Below, piece by piece: positions 7,081-17,300 of a DNA stretch of 64,000 nt. A model generated the notes under the pieces. That model was not told where the DNA came from, searched no databases, and saw only the letters and a list, made by a program, of their open reading frames with translations. Position numbers and translations under genes: made by a program. Every line of letters starts with the position of its first letter. Within the stretch, counting starts at the first letter, position 1. Origin of the DNA: Arcobacter sp. LA11 (lineage in GTDB: Bacteria; Campylobacterota; Campylobacteria; Campylobacterales; Arcobacteraceae); assembly GCF_001895145.1 (NCBI RefSeq), contig NZ_BDIR01000006.1, positions 124,001 through 188,000 of the forward strand. Direction: 5' to 3'.

Positions 7081-7971
7081 TTCGTAGATATAAACAATAT
7101 CTGCTTTATTTATTTCTACTTCTAAATCTTCTTTTTTATCTATTTTTTTATTTGAAATTGTAGTGAAAGGTAAAGTGTTTAATCTTGAAAATCTCAATGG
7201 TATTCCTAAATCTTGTTCAATATGCATTGCTCCAACAAATACAAAAACTTTATCTTTAGAACTCTTTATTACCTGTTTTACAATTTTATTAATATTTTCA
7301 GACATATAAGTATCCCATGCAACTTGTACACGGTACATTCTTTCTTCACAAGCTTCTTCACTTTTTTTAGGCATCTTATTACAATGTTTTAAATAAGGCA
7401 TTACAAGTTTACTATGAGCACTTACTTTTAAATCTAGAGAATTATAAAACTTTTTTTCATCTTCACTCATCTTATCTAATTGCTTTAAAGAGATTTTAGT
7501 TCTTTGCTCTTTTGTTAGATTCATTCCATATAATTTACCAGTATTTTCTTTTACTGCTTTATATAATGGTTCAACATATTCCCATTTATATTTTGTAAAC
7601 TTATCCCATTCTCTTTTCTTTTTTAATTCTAAAGAATCTATTTTTCCACTAGTAAACATTTCTAATAAATCATCATGTTCAGGAGTAAACCATTCATTTA
7701 TTAGATACAAATTATATCCTTCTTGATCCATCTTTGTTAATAAGTCTTGAAAAAACTTATGTGTTTTTTCTGTATTGTGATGATCGCCTACAAAAACTAA
7801 GGAATATGGTTCTATTTGATTTATTATCTCTTTCATATCTATTTCTTTAGCTTGTTTGATAGAGTAAATCATCTCTTTTTTTTCTAAATCATGAGTTAGT
7901 ACTCTATCTTTACTTGAACATCCAGCAAAAATAAATATAAAACCCAATACTAGTGTTATTATTTTAATCAT
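7078..7971 (-). CDS. chaN: ChaN-family haem-binding lipoprotein
   Basis: 297 residues. Lipoprotein signal with lipobox FAGC at 15-18, so Cys18 would be acylated. The ChaN/Tiki-like core begins LVFVGDHHN at about 58-66; a second conserved stretch, VFVFVGAMHIEQDLG, lies near the C-terminus. ChaN of Campylobacter jejuni is an iron-regulated haem-binding lipoprotein working with a TonB-dependent receptor (established for that protein). It overlaps the RND gene by eight bases, so the two are coupled. A receptor lies two genes upstream, which supports a haem role. Ligand not visible from sequence. Confidence 0.85.
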   Translation of the reverse strand: MIKIITLVLGFIFIFAGCSSKDRVLTHDLEKKEMIYSIKQAKEIDMKEIINQIEPYSLVFVGDHHNTEKTHKFFQDLLTKMDQEGYNLYLINEWFTPEHDDLLEMFTSGKIDSLELKKKREWDKFTKYKWEYVEPLYKAVKENTGKLYGMNLTKEQRTKISLKQLDKMSEDEKKFYNSLDLKVSAHSKLVMPYLKHCNKMPKKSEEACEERMYRVQVAWDTYMSENINKIVKQVIKSSKDKVFVFVGAMHIEQDLGIPLRFSRLNTLPFTTISNKKIDKKEDLEVEINKADIVYIYE

Positions 7972-10900
7972 TCTTTTCCTTTTTATTTCTTATCTTTATT
8001 GAGTATGCTATAGGAATATATAATAAGTTTATCATAGTTGCTCCAAGCAGACCAAATCCAATACTAACAGCTAATGGTTGCATTAGTAAACTCTCACCAG
8101 AAGCTAAAAACATTAATGTAAAAAGTCCTAAAACAGTCGTAATAGATGTTAACAAGATAGGTCTTAATCTTAAGGTTGCATTTTCTATTAATTCTTCATA
8201 TGACTTAGACTTTTTTAGAAAATTCAACATCAATAATGTATCATTCATAACAATTCCTATAAGTCCTACAAAACCAAGCATTGAAGAAAAAGTAAGTGGT
8301 AAGCCCAAAATAAAATGACCTACTAATACTCCAAAAATTGATAGGGGAATTACAGTTAAAGAAAATAAAGAGAGAATAAAGGATTTAAAAAACCATGTTA
8401 GAATAAGCAATATTCCAAAAATTGCAAAAATCAAACTCTTTGTTATATCTTTTTGAATTTGTTTATTTTTTCCAGCTTCACCTTTTATATAAACTTTTAT
8501 CCCTTTGGCTTTTATAATCTCCAAATCTGCTTTTATTTTTCTATAAAACTTTCTAGACGTTATAGTTTTTTTATCTGTACTTGCACTAATACTAAATACT
8601 TTCTCAAGATTATCTTTTTTTATATTTGATAAAGTATTTTTGTAAATAATCTTTGAAATATCATATAAAGAGACTTTCATTGTACTATTTGGAACCTCAA
8701 CCATCAGAGTTTTAAAATTCTCTAATTTAGTTTTATCTACTACATATAATTTTAACTCTAAAAGTTCATTATTGTCATTTACAACTTTTGTCAGTTTTTG
8801 AGTTTTTAAATAAACTCTTAAACTTTCAATAATATTTTTCTGAGTAAAACCTAATCTTCTACCATAATCATTTATATCCACTTGTAAAGCAATATCACTA
8901 TAATTCATATCATCTTTTATATTAAAAAGCCCATCTATTTTTGACATCTTTTCTTTTAATAAATCTATAGATTCTTTTACTTTTTTTTCATTATTACTTG
9001 AAAAAGATATAAGAATATCACTTTTAACTACCCCTGTTTGAGGGATATTCAACTCAAGGTTCATCTCTTTTTTATATTTTTTAAACCAATCTTGTAAATC
9101 ATTCCTAATCATCTTTGCCGTTTGTTTTCTTGTTCTTTCTTCTTGGCTATTTTTTCCAAAGAGTTTAAAGTATGGATTAATTTCTCTATTAAAATAATCA
9201 TCTGCAATTTTTGGTTTTAGATTAATCGTAATTGTAAATAAGTTATCACCCTTTTCATGGCTAGAACGTCCATCTGTTTTCATACCAATAGTAGTATGAA
9301 TTGAAGAGTAATCTTCTTTTTCAAGTTTTTTTAATAAGATTTTTTCTAAAGGCTTAATCTTCTTACTTGTATATGACATAGAGTTATTTGCTACTTTTCC
9401 TGTTATATTTATACTCATGGCATCAAATTCAGGGAAAAGTATAAACTTAGATTTTTTTATAAAAAGAAAAGAGATAAACAAAATTAAGACTATAAAAAAG
9501 ACTACAAATATATATTTATATTTTATACAAAAAAGTAGCATCTTTTTATATAAATTTCCTAAAGTATCCCACATTTTATCTTTATAATTTATTTTATATT
9601 TTGATTTATCGCTAACTATTAATTTATAATGGGATGGTAAAAATACAAAACTCTCAATAAATGAACTTACGATTAAAACAACTACCATCAAAGGAATAAT
9701 CTTTACAAAAACTCCTAATCCTCCACTTATAAATAAAAGTGGTAAAAAAGCAATAACTGTTGTCAATAATGCAACTAAAAGAGTTGGTAAAACTTCAACT
9801 GTTCCGTCAATACAGGCAGTTTGAATATTTTTCCCTAATAATCTATGTCTATGTATATTTTCACTTACAACAATTGCTTCATCAACTAATAATCCTAAGC
9901 TTAATAATACACCTATTAAAGATAAGGTATTTAATCCACTACCAAAAAAGTCTAAGCCAATAAGTCCAAAAGCAAGACTTACAGGTATTCCAATTAAAAC
10001 AACAAGTGAAATCTTAAAAGAGATAAAAATCCATATTGCAAAAAAGAGTAAGATAAGTCCTATAATAATATTTGAACTAATCACATTAAGTCTTGTTTTT
10101 ATCCAAAAAGAACTATCATTTAATACTTTAATTTCTAAAGAAGAATGTTCTTTTTCATACTTTGATACTAACTCTCTTATTTGTTTAGATAGTTTTATAC
10201 TATCACCTTTTTTAGCTTTTTTTGTCATTATAATTATTGATTTTTTAGCATTTGTTCTAGTACTTAAAGAGTTTTTTTCAAAAAGATATTTTACTTTTGC
10301 TATATCTTTTATTGCTAAAGTTTGATCTTTTATTTTTATCTTTATATCTAAGATATCTTTTTTTGTAAGTCCAGAAACTTTTGTACTTACAAAATATTGC
10401 TCCACATTTGATTTGATTTTACCAATAGGATAAATAGAAAATATGGAATCAATAGCTTCAATAGCTTCAATTTTATTTAAGCCATAAGCATCAAGTTTTT
10501 TATAGTCTAAAACTATTCTAAGTGTTTTATCAAACTTTCCTATCAAGTCTGATTTATGAATATATTCTAATTTTTTTATCTCTTCATTTAGTTCTTTTAT
10601 TATATTTATATTTTTTTTATAATCTTTTTCATTTGAATAAATAGAGAGTGATAATAAAGGAAAAAATCTCTCTACAGTGTAAACTCTTGGTACTTTCATA
10701 TTATCAGGTAAAGTAGTATCTAAAGCCTCTATTTGTGTTTTTATATCATTTATGATTAAACTCTTTGAAGAACCTTCTTCAATATCTGCACTTATAGAAT
10801 AACTACCTTTTAATATAAAAGTTATTATATTTGATAACAAAGGGTTATTACTTAAGATTTCTTCACAATCTTTAACAATCAAATTATCTAGAACTTCACT

Positions 10901-11080
10901 ACTACTACTTCTATAACTTCCACTAACAACCACTGTTTCTAAAGAAGAAGGAGGAAACATCTCTTTTGATAAATTTTCGTATGAGAAATATGAAATCATT
11001 AAAAGAAGTATAAATAAAAGATGGTTTAGAGCTCTATTATTTAAAAAAAATTCTACTATTTTTTTTACTATTAAATCCAA
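7964..11080 (-). CDS. RND-family efflux permease without adaptor gene
   Basis: 1038 residues, the AcrB size class: a transmembrane helix near residue 14-34, a large periplasmic loop, helices 2-6 near 330-470, a second large loop, and the last helices near 870-1030. The proton-relay motif of TM4 is LLVDEAIVVSENI (Asp-Glu instead of the AcrB Asp-Asp), and TM10 has GIVMNDTLLM (Asn-Asp instead of the AcrB Lys). Both depart from AcrB. No membrane-fusion or outer-membrane factor lies nearby. The start is TTG at 11078-11080 with a weak ribosome site. It overlaps chaN. Possibly exports a porphyrin or other haem-pathway product; this is inference. Confidence 0.88.
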   Translation of the reverse strand: MDLIVKKIVEFFLNNRALNHLLFILLLMISYFSYENLSKEMFPPSSLETVVVSGSYRSSSSEVLDNLIVKDCEEILSNNPLLSNIITFILKGSYSISADIEEGSSKSLIINDIKTQIEALDTTLPDNMKVPRVYTVERFFPLLSLSIYSNEKDYKKNINIIKELNEEIKKLEYIHKSDLIGKFDKTLRIVLDYKKLDAYGLNKIEAIEAIDSIFSIYPIGKIKSNVEQYFVSTKVSGLTKKDILDIKIKIKDQTLAIKDIAKVKYLFEKNSLSTRTNAKKSIIIMTKKAKKGDSIKLSKQIRELVSKYEKEHSSLEIKVLNDSSFWIKTRLNVISSNIIIGLILLFFAIWIFISFKISLVVLIGIPVSLAFGLIGLDFFGSGLNTLSLIGVLLSLGLLVDEAIVVSENIHRHRLLGKNIQTACIDGTVEVLPTLLVALLTTVIAFLPLLFISGGLGVFVKIIPLMVVVLIVSSFIESFVFLPSHYKLIVSDKSKYKINYKDKMWDTLGNLYKKMLLFCIKYKYIFVVFFIVLILFISFLFIKKSKFILFPEFDAMSINITGKVANNSMSYTSKKIKPLEKILLKKLEKEDYSSIHTTIGMKTDGRSSHEKGDNLFTITINLKPKIADDYFNREINPYFKLFGKNSQEERTRKQTAKMIRNDLQDWFKKYKKEMNLELNIPQTGVVKSDILISFSSNNEKKVKESIDLLKEKMSKIDGLFNIKDDMNYSDIALQVDINDYGRRLGFTQKNIIESLRVYLKTQKLTKVVNDNNELLELKLYVVDKTKLENFKTLMVEVPNSTMKVSLYDISKIIYKNTLSNIKKDNLEKVFSISASTDKKTITSRKFYRKIKADLEIIKAKGIKVYIKGEAGKNKQIQKDITKSLIFAIFGILLILTWFFKSFILSLFSLTVIPLSIFGVLVGHFILGLPLTFSSMLGFVGLIGIVMNDTLLMLNFLKKSKSYEELIENATLRLRPILLTSITTVLGLFTLMFLASGESLLMQPLAVSIGFGLLGATMINLLYIPIAYSIKIRNKKEKND

Positions 11081-11131
11081 ATATAAAACCTATAAATAAA
11101 ATACAGATAAATGAAATCTGTTTAAAAAATG

Positions 11132-11167
11132 AAAATCACTGTGAAAATATTTTTCACAGTGATTTTT
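11132..11167 (-). terminator. Strong hairpin after TonB receptor 1
   Basis: AAAATCACTGTGAAAA pairs with TTTTCACAGTGATTTT around a three-base loop. It lies nine bases past the receptor stop and before the RND gene, so it should limit read-through into RND-chaN. Confidence 0.8.
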
Positions 11168-11175
11168 TAACAAGA

Positions 11176-13104
11176 TTAAAATTTGTAATTTAAACCTGCA
11201 TAATAAAATCTACTTCTTAACTGGTACTCATAGTCATCATCAAGTCTTTTATTTGTTAAGTTCTCTATACCAAATCTAACAGTTAAATCTTTTGTAACTT
11301 TTTTTGATAATTGCATTGCGGCTGTTCCATATGCACCAAGTTTTTTATAATCTGCATCATATTGGTTACCTGTATAGCTGTATCTTAAACTTGAATCTAT
11401 TTCATAAGGTAATTCATACGATATTTTTGCATTTAATGTATGTTTTGGTTTTAATTTTAACTCTCTACTAGTTTCTTTATCTTCTGTTTTTAGATAAGTA
11501 TAATTTAAATCAAAATCTAAACCATCTATAATATTATCTTGTTGATACTCTAGTTCAATACCTTTTGTAATAGCATTATCAACATTTCCATATTGTCTAA
11601 TTGAAATAGGGTCATCAAATGGGCAAGGTCCAAATGCCCAAGTTGCACAAATTGGATTTGCTTCAGTTCCAGATTCAGTTGTATAATCAATTAAATCCTT
11701 TACATCATTGTAAAATGCCGTAGTTTTAAATGTAAGGTCTTGACCTTTATATTCAAATCCAAGTTCATAAGAATCTGCTACTTCAGGCTTTAGATTACTA
11801 TCTCCATCAAAACCATACCCAGCGTAATAATTTCTAAATTGATAATCATCAGAAGATTGAGTAACTGTTGGAGCATTAAATCCATGTCCATATCCAAGCT
11901 TTAATCTCATATTTTCTTGTAATTTATAAACAGCAAATGCTTTAGGACTTATTTCTCCACCAAAATTTTCATGCTTGTCATATCTAATACCTAATGTTAA
12001 TATCAGATTATCAGTAATATCTATTTCATCTTGTAAATATGCAGAGGAATAAGAAAAACTATCTCCAAATGCATTTGATGAAGCAGTATCATATACTTTA
12101 TCATAAGATTCTCTTCTTATTTCTGCTCCTGCTATAATAAAATGCTTATCAATACTATCTATGATAGCTTCAGTATTTAAAACAGTGTTACTTAACTTAT
12201 GAGTATAAGCAAACTGTTCTATCTTATTTTCAGATTTTGTAGTATAAAGAGATGCTTTAAAAGCAAAATCACTAAATTCTTTATTGTATGTAATAGCAGC
12301 ATGTATTTTATCTAGATCATAATAGTTATCATAATCTACAGTTTTTCTTTTCTCATCTGATTTTAATAATGATATTTCAATATTTTGAGTATCATCAATA
12401 GTAAACCATCCATTTGCCATAACATTTTTAACTTTTTTTCCTTCAAGTTCTGTTGCATTAGAATCAGAAGGTTTAGTAGTTAATTTTTCATCATTGAACT
12501 GTCCAAAAATAGAATATGCGAATTTATCATTAACTTTTCCACTTGAAACAATTGAATAATCACCTTCATTTCCACCTCTAGAATGGCTTGTTCTTCCAAG
12601 CTTAATATCAAGCTCTGACTCTATTTCATTTGTTGGTTTCTTTGTAATAATATTAATTACTCCACCTAAAGCATTTGAACCATAGAGTGAACTCATTGGA
12701 CCTCTTACAACCTCAATTTTTTCAATTGCACTTAAAGGAAGCCAGTTATATTGAAAATCAGAATGTCCAATCTGTGCATCAGAACCTGAGACTCTTCTTC
12801 CATCAATAAGAATAAGTGAGTTTTTACTCTCTAAACCTCTAATCGAAATAGTTTTTCTACCAAAAGTAGATGAATTATTAACTCCCCTACTAATACCAAC
12901 TGTTTCTTCTAAAACTTCATTTATAGAATTAACACCCATTTTTTCAATTTCATCAGCAGTAATAATTGATGTTGAACCTGCTGTATCGATTAATTGTTTT
13001 TTACTTTTCGCTGTAACAACTACATCATTTAATCTATCTCCTGCATATAGATTTGATGCGAATATCATTGCAGAAGTTACTGCAATTAATTTTTTATTTA
13101 ACAT
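11176..13104 (-). CDS. TonB-dependent outer-membrane receptor 1
   Basis: About 642 residues from the preferred ATG at 13104, which has AAAAGGG ahead of it; an in-frame ATG five codons earlier would place this ribosome site inside the gene. Signal peptide about 1-20 (ends LYAGD). TonB box DVVVTAK follows, then the plug (GVNSINEVLEETVGI; VRGPMSSLYGSNALGG; VINIITKK) and a 22-strand barrel ending in Phe (YYAGLNYKF). A loop contains CATWAFGPC, which could form a disulphide. FepA/CirA-like overall. Substrate not readable; its place next to the CobN-like and ChaN genes suggests haem or another tetrapyrrole. A Fur box lies directly upstream. Confidence 0.9.
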   Translation of the reverse strand: MLNKKLIAVTSAMIFASNLYAGDRLNDVVVTAKSKKQLIDTAGSTSIITADEIEKMGVNSINEVLEETVGISRGVNNSSTFGRKTISIRGLESKNSLILIDGRRVSGSDAQIGHSDFQYNWLPLSAIEKIEVVRGPMSSLYGSNALGGVINIITKKPTNEIESELDIKLGRTSHSRGGNEGDYSIVSSGKVNDKFAYSIFGQFNDEKLTTKPSDSNATELEGKKVKNVMANGWFTIDDTQNIEISLLKSDEKRKTVDYDNYYDLDKIHAAITYNKEFSDFAFKASLYTTKSENKIEQFAYTHKLSNTVLNTEAIIDSIDKHFIIAGAEIRRESYDKVYDTASSNAFGDSFSYSSAYLQDEIDITDNLILTLGIRYDKHENFGGEISPKAFAVYKLQENMRLKLGYGHGFNAPTVTQSSDDYQFRNYYAGYGFDGDSNLKPEVADSYELGFEYKGQDLTFKTTAFYNDVKDLIDYTTESGTEANPICATWAFGPCPFDDPISIRQYGNVDNAITKGIELEYQQDNIIDGLDFDLNYTYLKTEDKETSRELKLKPKHTLNAKISYELPYEIDSSLRYSYTGNQYDADYKKLGAYGTAAMQLSKKVTKDLTVRFGIENLTNKRLDDDYEYQLRSRFYYAGLNYKF

Positions 13105-13117
13105 TATTTCCCTTTTC

Positions 13118-13136
13118 AATATTAATAACTATTATT
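13118..13136. promoter_or_regulatory. Possible Fur box for TonB receptor 1
   Basis: AATATTAATAACTATTATT scores 13 of 19, just upstream of the chosen receptor start. Weaker than the others, but well placed. Confidence 0.5.
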
Positions 13137-13151
13137 AATAATAAATTGAAA

Positions 13152-13176
13152 TTAAAAAAAAGAGGTTGCCCTCTTC
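13152..13176 (-). terminator. Terminator of the CobN-like operon
   Basis: AAGAGG / CCTCTT stem with a TTGC loop, followed on the minus strand by eight T residues. It lies just past the DUF4198 gene, the last gene of the operon. Confidence 0.75.
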
Positions 13177-13204
13177 TTTCACCAAAAGTTTGCGAAACTA
13201 AAAC

Positions 13205-14053
13205 TTATTTTGTCTCCTTTTTCTCCTTATCTAATTTTTTTAATTCTTCTATATTTTTTGATTCAACCCAAAAAACTGCATCTTGACTAAGTTCTCTTCC
13301 TTTGAATTTTTTATTATGTCCAATACCTTTGGCATTGAAACTCCATAATCCTTCTTTTGGAATATGAAAAGTAAACTCACCTCTTTCGTTTGCTTTAAAT
13401 TCAATTACTTTAAAACTTTGTTGAGGAGCATTTGTTTTCATATTTGTTGTTTTATTATTTTCCATATCAATATCATAATTTAATAATTCAACTTCAATAT
13501 GTGCAAAAGGAATAGGAATTCCTGAAGCTTTTACCATTCCTGAAAAACTACTTCCAGCCCAAATACCATAAGGTTTTGATAAAGGAATAATTTCAGCTTC
13601 AAGACCCAATTCTTTGTCCCAATCAGTTGGTTTACCAGCAACATTTACAACCATTTTTGTAATCATTTGTAAATAGATTCCCTCTACTTCACTAAATGAA
13701 GGAGCAGGTTTCATTACAAAAAGATGATCACCCATCTTTTTAGCTTTATATTTTGAAGTATATGCTTTTGCTTCATTTTTACCTGTGAAAACTATTGGCT
13801 TTAAAGTATCCTTTAAATCTGTTTTTATTGTTTTATGCATTACATAAAATTCTTCTGGTTCTAATTTTTCATCACCTTTATGTTGCGTACCCATATCATA
13901 TGTTTTTAAATTTGTATACGGATGCATTTGAACATGAGCTAAATTAATACTTTTCCCAGTATTTAAAGTCATTTCAGGGGTATACATAAGTTGTGATTGT
14001 GCAAAAAGTGTACTACTTAATAAACTTAAACATAATAATTTTTTAAACTTCAT
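13205..14053 (-). CDS. DUF4198-like periplasmic protein
   Basis: 282 residues. Signal peptide about 1-18 (ends STLFAQ). An extended, beta-rich body with several His/Met-containing stretches (HVQMHPYTN, MGDHLFVMKPAP) and a C-terminal part, FTFHIPKEGLWSFNAKG, typical of DUF4198 proteins that accompany metal-uptake systems. The tail is highly charged (KKLDKEKKETK). Last gene of the ExbB-like/DUF2149/CobN-like operon, 9 bases after the small periplasmic gene. It may hand metal or tetrapyrrole to the CobN-like enzyme; that role is inferred only. Confidence 0.75.
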   Translation of the reverse strand: MKFKKLLCLSLLSSTLFAQSQLMYTPEMTLNTGKSINLAHVQMHPYTNLKTYDMGTQHKGDEKLEPEEFYVMHKTIKTDLKDTLKPIVFTGKNEAKAYTSKYKAKKMGDHLFVMKPAPSFSEVEGIYLQMITKMVVNVAGKPTDWDKELGLEAEIIPLSKPYGIWAGSSFSGMVKASGIPIPFAHIEVELLNYDIDMENNKTTNMKTNAPQQSFKVIEFKANERGEFTFHIPKEGLWSFNAKGIGHNKKFKGRELSQDAVFWVESKNIEELKKLDKEKKETK

Positions 14054-14062
14054 TTCTTTCCT

Positions 14063-14362
14063 TTATTCCAATATATCTTTACTTTTTATATAAACTTCAT
14101 GTTGTGGTCCAGCATCAAAAACTGCACTATAATCAACTTCTGGTTTTTTAAAATTCACTTCACTTTCACTATTTAGTTTGGTATCTAAAAGTATTTTCTT
14201 TTCATTTGAAACAACTCTAAATTTTACTCCACCGGCACTACTGCCGTCACTAAATCCACCTTCGCAAGTGACTGTTCCATCACCTTCATCTATACAACTC
14301 ATAATAGGAGTATGTGCAAAAGCAGCTATTGTAAATACTAATGTAATTAAAAAACTTTTCAT
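14063..14362 (-). CDS. Small exported protein of the CobN-like operon
   Basis: 99 residues from the ATG at 14362, chosen because GAAAGG precedes it and it gives a clean signal peptide (MKSFLITLVFTIAAFAHT). An upstream in-frame ATG at 14386 would lie inside the CobN-like gene. The mature part has two cysteines (MSCIDEG, TVTCEGGF) that could be disulphide-linked, a Gly/Ser-rich segment, and GPQHEVYIKSKD near the end. Not assigned to a family. Located between the CobN-like and DUF4198 genes, so probably a periplasmic accessory of that system. Confidence 0.7.
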   Translation of the reverse strand: MKSFLITLVFTIAAFAHTPIMSCIDEGDGTVTCEGGFSDGSSAGGVKFRVVSNEKKILLDTKLNSESEVNFKKPEVDYSAVFDAGPQHEVYIKSKDILE

Positions 14363-14363
14363 T

Positions 14364-17300
14364 TTATGCCTTTCTTTTAAATTCATAAGCTACACCAGCT
14401 AACATAAGTCCAAATAACAATGCAAAAATTACTTTTTGAGTAGAGTCATCCATAAACTCTTCTTTTTTAACCTTTTCAAGTTTTTGACCTTTTACTTTTG
14501 GTTTTTCTATTTTCTTTGGTTTTTCCATTTTCTTATTTGACTCTTGAGTAGGAGCAGGTGTTAATTGTCCACTTGGAGTCATAAGCCCAAACCCAATTGC
14601 TTTTTTATCTACAAAGTCTTTAAATTTTGTATTATAAGTTTTAACTTTATATTTTTGTTGTAACTCTTTATACAGTTCAACTAATTTTTTCAAAGTATTT
14701 TCATCAGTTTTGAAATACCCTTTCCTATTTGCTTCTAATATTTTTTGAGTAAATTGTGCTAAAGCATCAGGATTAAATTGTTTAAACCACTCTTGTATTT
14801 TTAAGTCATACTTATCATTTACATATACTTCAACAAACTCTTGCCATTGATCATCTCTTACAACATTTGGATCAACAACTTGCCATCCCCAAAAGTTATT
14901 CATTCTATCTAAGACTGTTAGTGTTCCAGAGTAGCCTTCTGCTTGCATCTCTTTTATCCATTTTGGATGAAAATATCTTCCTCTTAGTTCTTGAGATAAA
15001 AACTCACCTGTACTTTGAATTTTTGCATTATTTGGATCTCTTAAATTTGCAATAAATGTTTTTGGAGCTTTTCCATCTACATTTCTTACTGCCATTGCAA
15101 TTGAACCAAAATATTCAAAAGGATCATCAGATGTTAAAAGTCCATAAAGATTTGAAGTTCTAGAGAAGATAATTCCCTCTGTTCCACTTAGATTTTTAGA
15201 GTATAAATCTAAGCTTACATGTTTTTCGCCCCATCTTTTTGGGTCACTTCCATAATAATGTCCAAGTTTTTGAACATAATTTTGAGAAATTCTTTGGTCA
15301 TCATTCCATCTTGAAGTATCACCTATTTCATCAACCCCACTACCATAATCACCTGGTTTATTTGAAAAAATTCTAATTGTTGATAAATACTCAGCCTCAT
15401 CTTTTGAAATACCTCTTGTCTTTTCTAACTTTTCTTTCATAGCTAAAGTATTAATTCTTAAGTAGTTATTATCTTCTTTTAGTTTTGCTACCTTTTCAAC
15501 TGCTTTTGCAATTAGCTGCATTGGTTGAGGGAAAGTATCTCTATAAAGACCAGTGGCAGAAATCACAACATCAACTCTTGGACGTTTAAGTTCACTATAT
15601 GGAATTATTTCTACATCCTCAATTTGACCTTTTGCAGTCATTTTTGCATGCTTTAACATTTTCTTAGGTTTTACTAACCAATCATCAGGAGTGATACTTA
15701 AAACAGCTTCAATTCTAGGAACTGTAACTAAACTTGCTACCCAACTTGATACACTTTCACCTAAATATTTTTGAATCATTTGTTTAACAATATTTTGAAT
15801 AAATTTATTTGAAATTCCAGTTTCATTCCAAACAGGTCTTACTCCCATTGCATATAAAATTTGAGATTCTAAAACTCCATAATGTCTCATAGTTTCTAAA
15901 GACCATAAATTAAAAGTTAATTTTTGAGGATATTTCCCATTCTCTTTATAATAATTTTCAATAAAATCCTTCATTAGTTTACTACCTGTTTTATAAGCAG
16001 CTTTTGTTGGAACTTTACTAGGGTCAAAACCATACATATTTATACCTGTTGGCAAAGATTCTGGATTTCTAATAGAATCTCCTCCTACACCAGTTTCTAT
16101 ATACTCTCCATCTAATGCTCTCATAAAGTTTTTTATCTCTTTTGTATTTACAAAACTATCTCTATATTTTCTTGCAACTTCTAAATATGGCTTTAGATTT
16201 TTATCTTCAAGCTCATTAAAATCTTTATTTTCAATTACAAAATCATTTAAGAGTTTGTATGACTTTGACTCTGGAAACTTTTCATAATTTTGAGTAAAGA
16301 AGTTTTTGTCTCCTTCAACCATCTGTATAAATTCACTTCCAACCATCTGTAAAATTGTAGATATTAAATGTTCTTTTTTAGGATATGTTCCAAAAGTATG
16401 CATCCCTAAAGGCATTGCAGATTTTGAAGTACCTAAAATATAATCTTCCACTTTTGAAAGATAAGCATCAAAATTCTCTTTAATTTCCACTTCAGAAAAT
16501 TCAACATCTTTATGTACATTTAAATTTACAGTTGTCTGGGTAATTTGATTTTTTAACTGACCTTTTAACATCCCATCATCAACACTTTTGTATTGATTAA
16601 TAAAATCCATAATCTCACTAAGTTCTTTATATGTTCCAGTAAGTCCAAAAGGAGGTGTTTGATGAGAAATTAAAGTTGCTCTACCTCTTCTTTTGGCTTG
16701 AATGGCTTCTGCTAAGTTATTTGTAATATAAGGATATACAACAGGTACATCACCTAATACAGATAAGGCATCATCTCCAATACTAAGTCCTCTTTCTTTT
16801 CCAGGAGACCATTCTTGCGTTCCATGAGTTCCATAATGCACTATCGCATCAGCTTTGAATTGTTTTCTAACATATAAATATCCAGCTAAATATGAATGAG
16901 AAATAGGAACTGTTGGATTATGCCAAAGTCTACTATCATCTCTAGTAATATCGATATTTTGTTCTCTAATACTATCATCTCTTTCAGCACGTCTTGGTTG
17001 TGGCATTATCAAAATATTTCCAATTTTTTTTCTTGGAACTAAGAAATACCATTTCCCATCTTTATATATTAAACTTTTCGATTTAAGTGGATAATCCCAT
17101 ACTTTAATCATATTTGTTCTAGTTTTAACAGGTAACTTGTAAAACTCTTTCATATAATCTTCATATGGAAATAAAGCAGCACTATCTTCTTCTATCATCT
17201 TCCACGCTTTATCATAAAGATTTACATCATAAAGCATTTGAAGACCTTTTGTTGCTTCAATTCTTATCTCTTCATGTTTTTTAGCTTCTGTTGTATAACC

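Noticed and set aside
9760-9963. Plus-strand ORF inside the RND gene
   Set aside because: Shadow of a full-length, well-conserved RND reading frame.
13105-13119. Upstream ATG of TonB receptor 1
   Set aside because: It lies on the Shine-Dalgarno of the better start at 13104.
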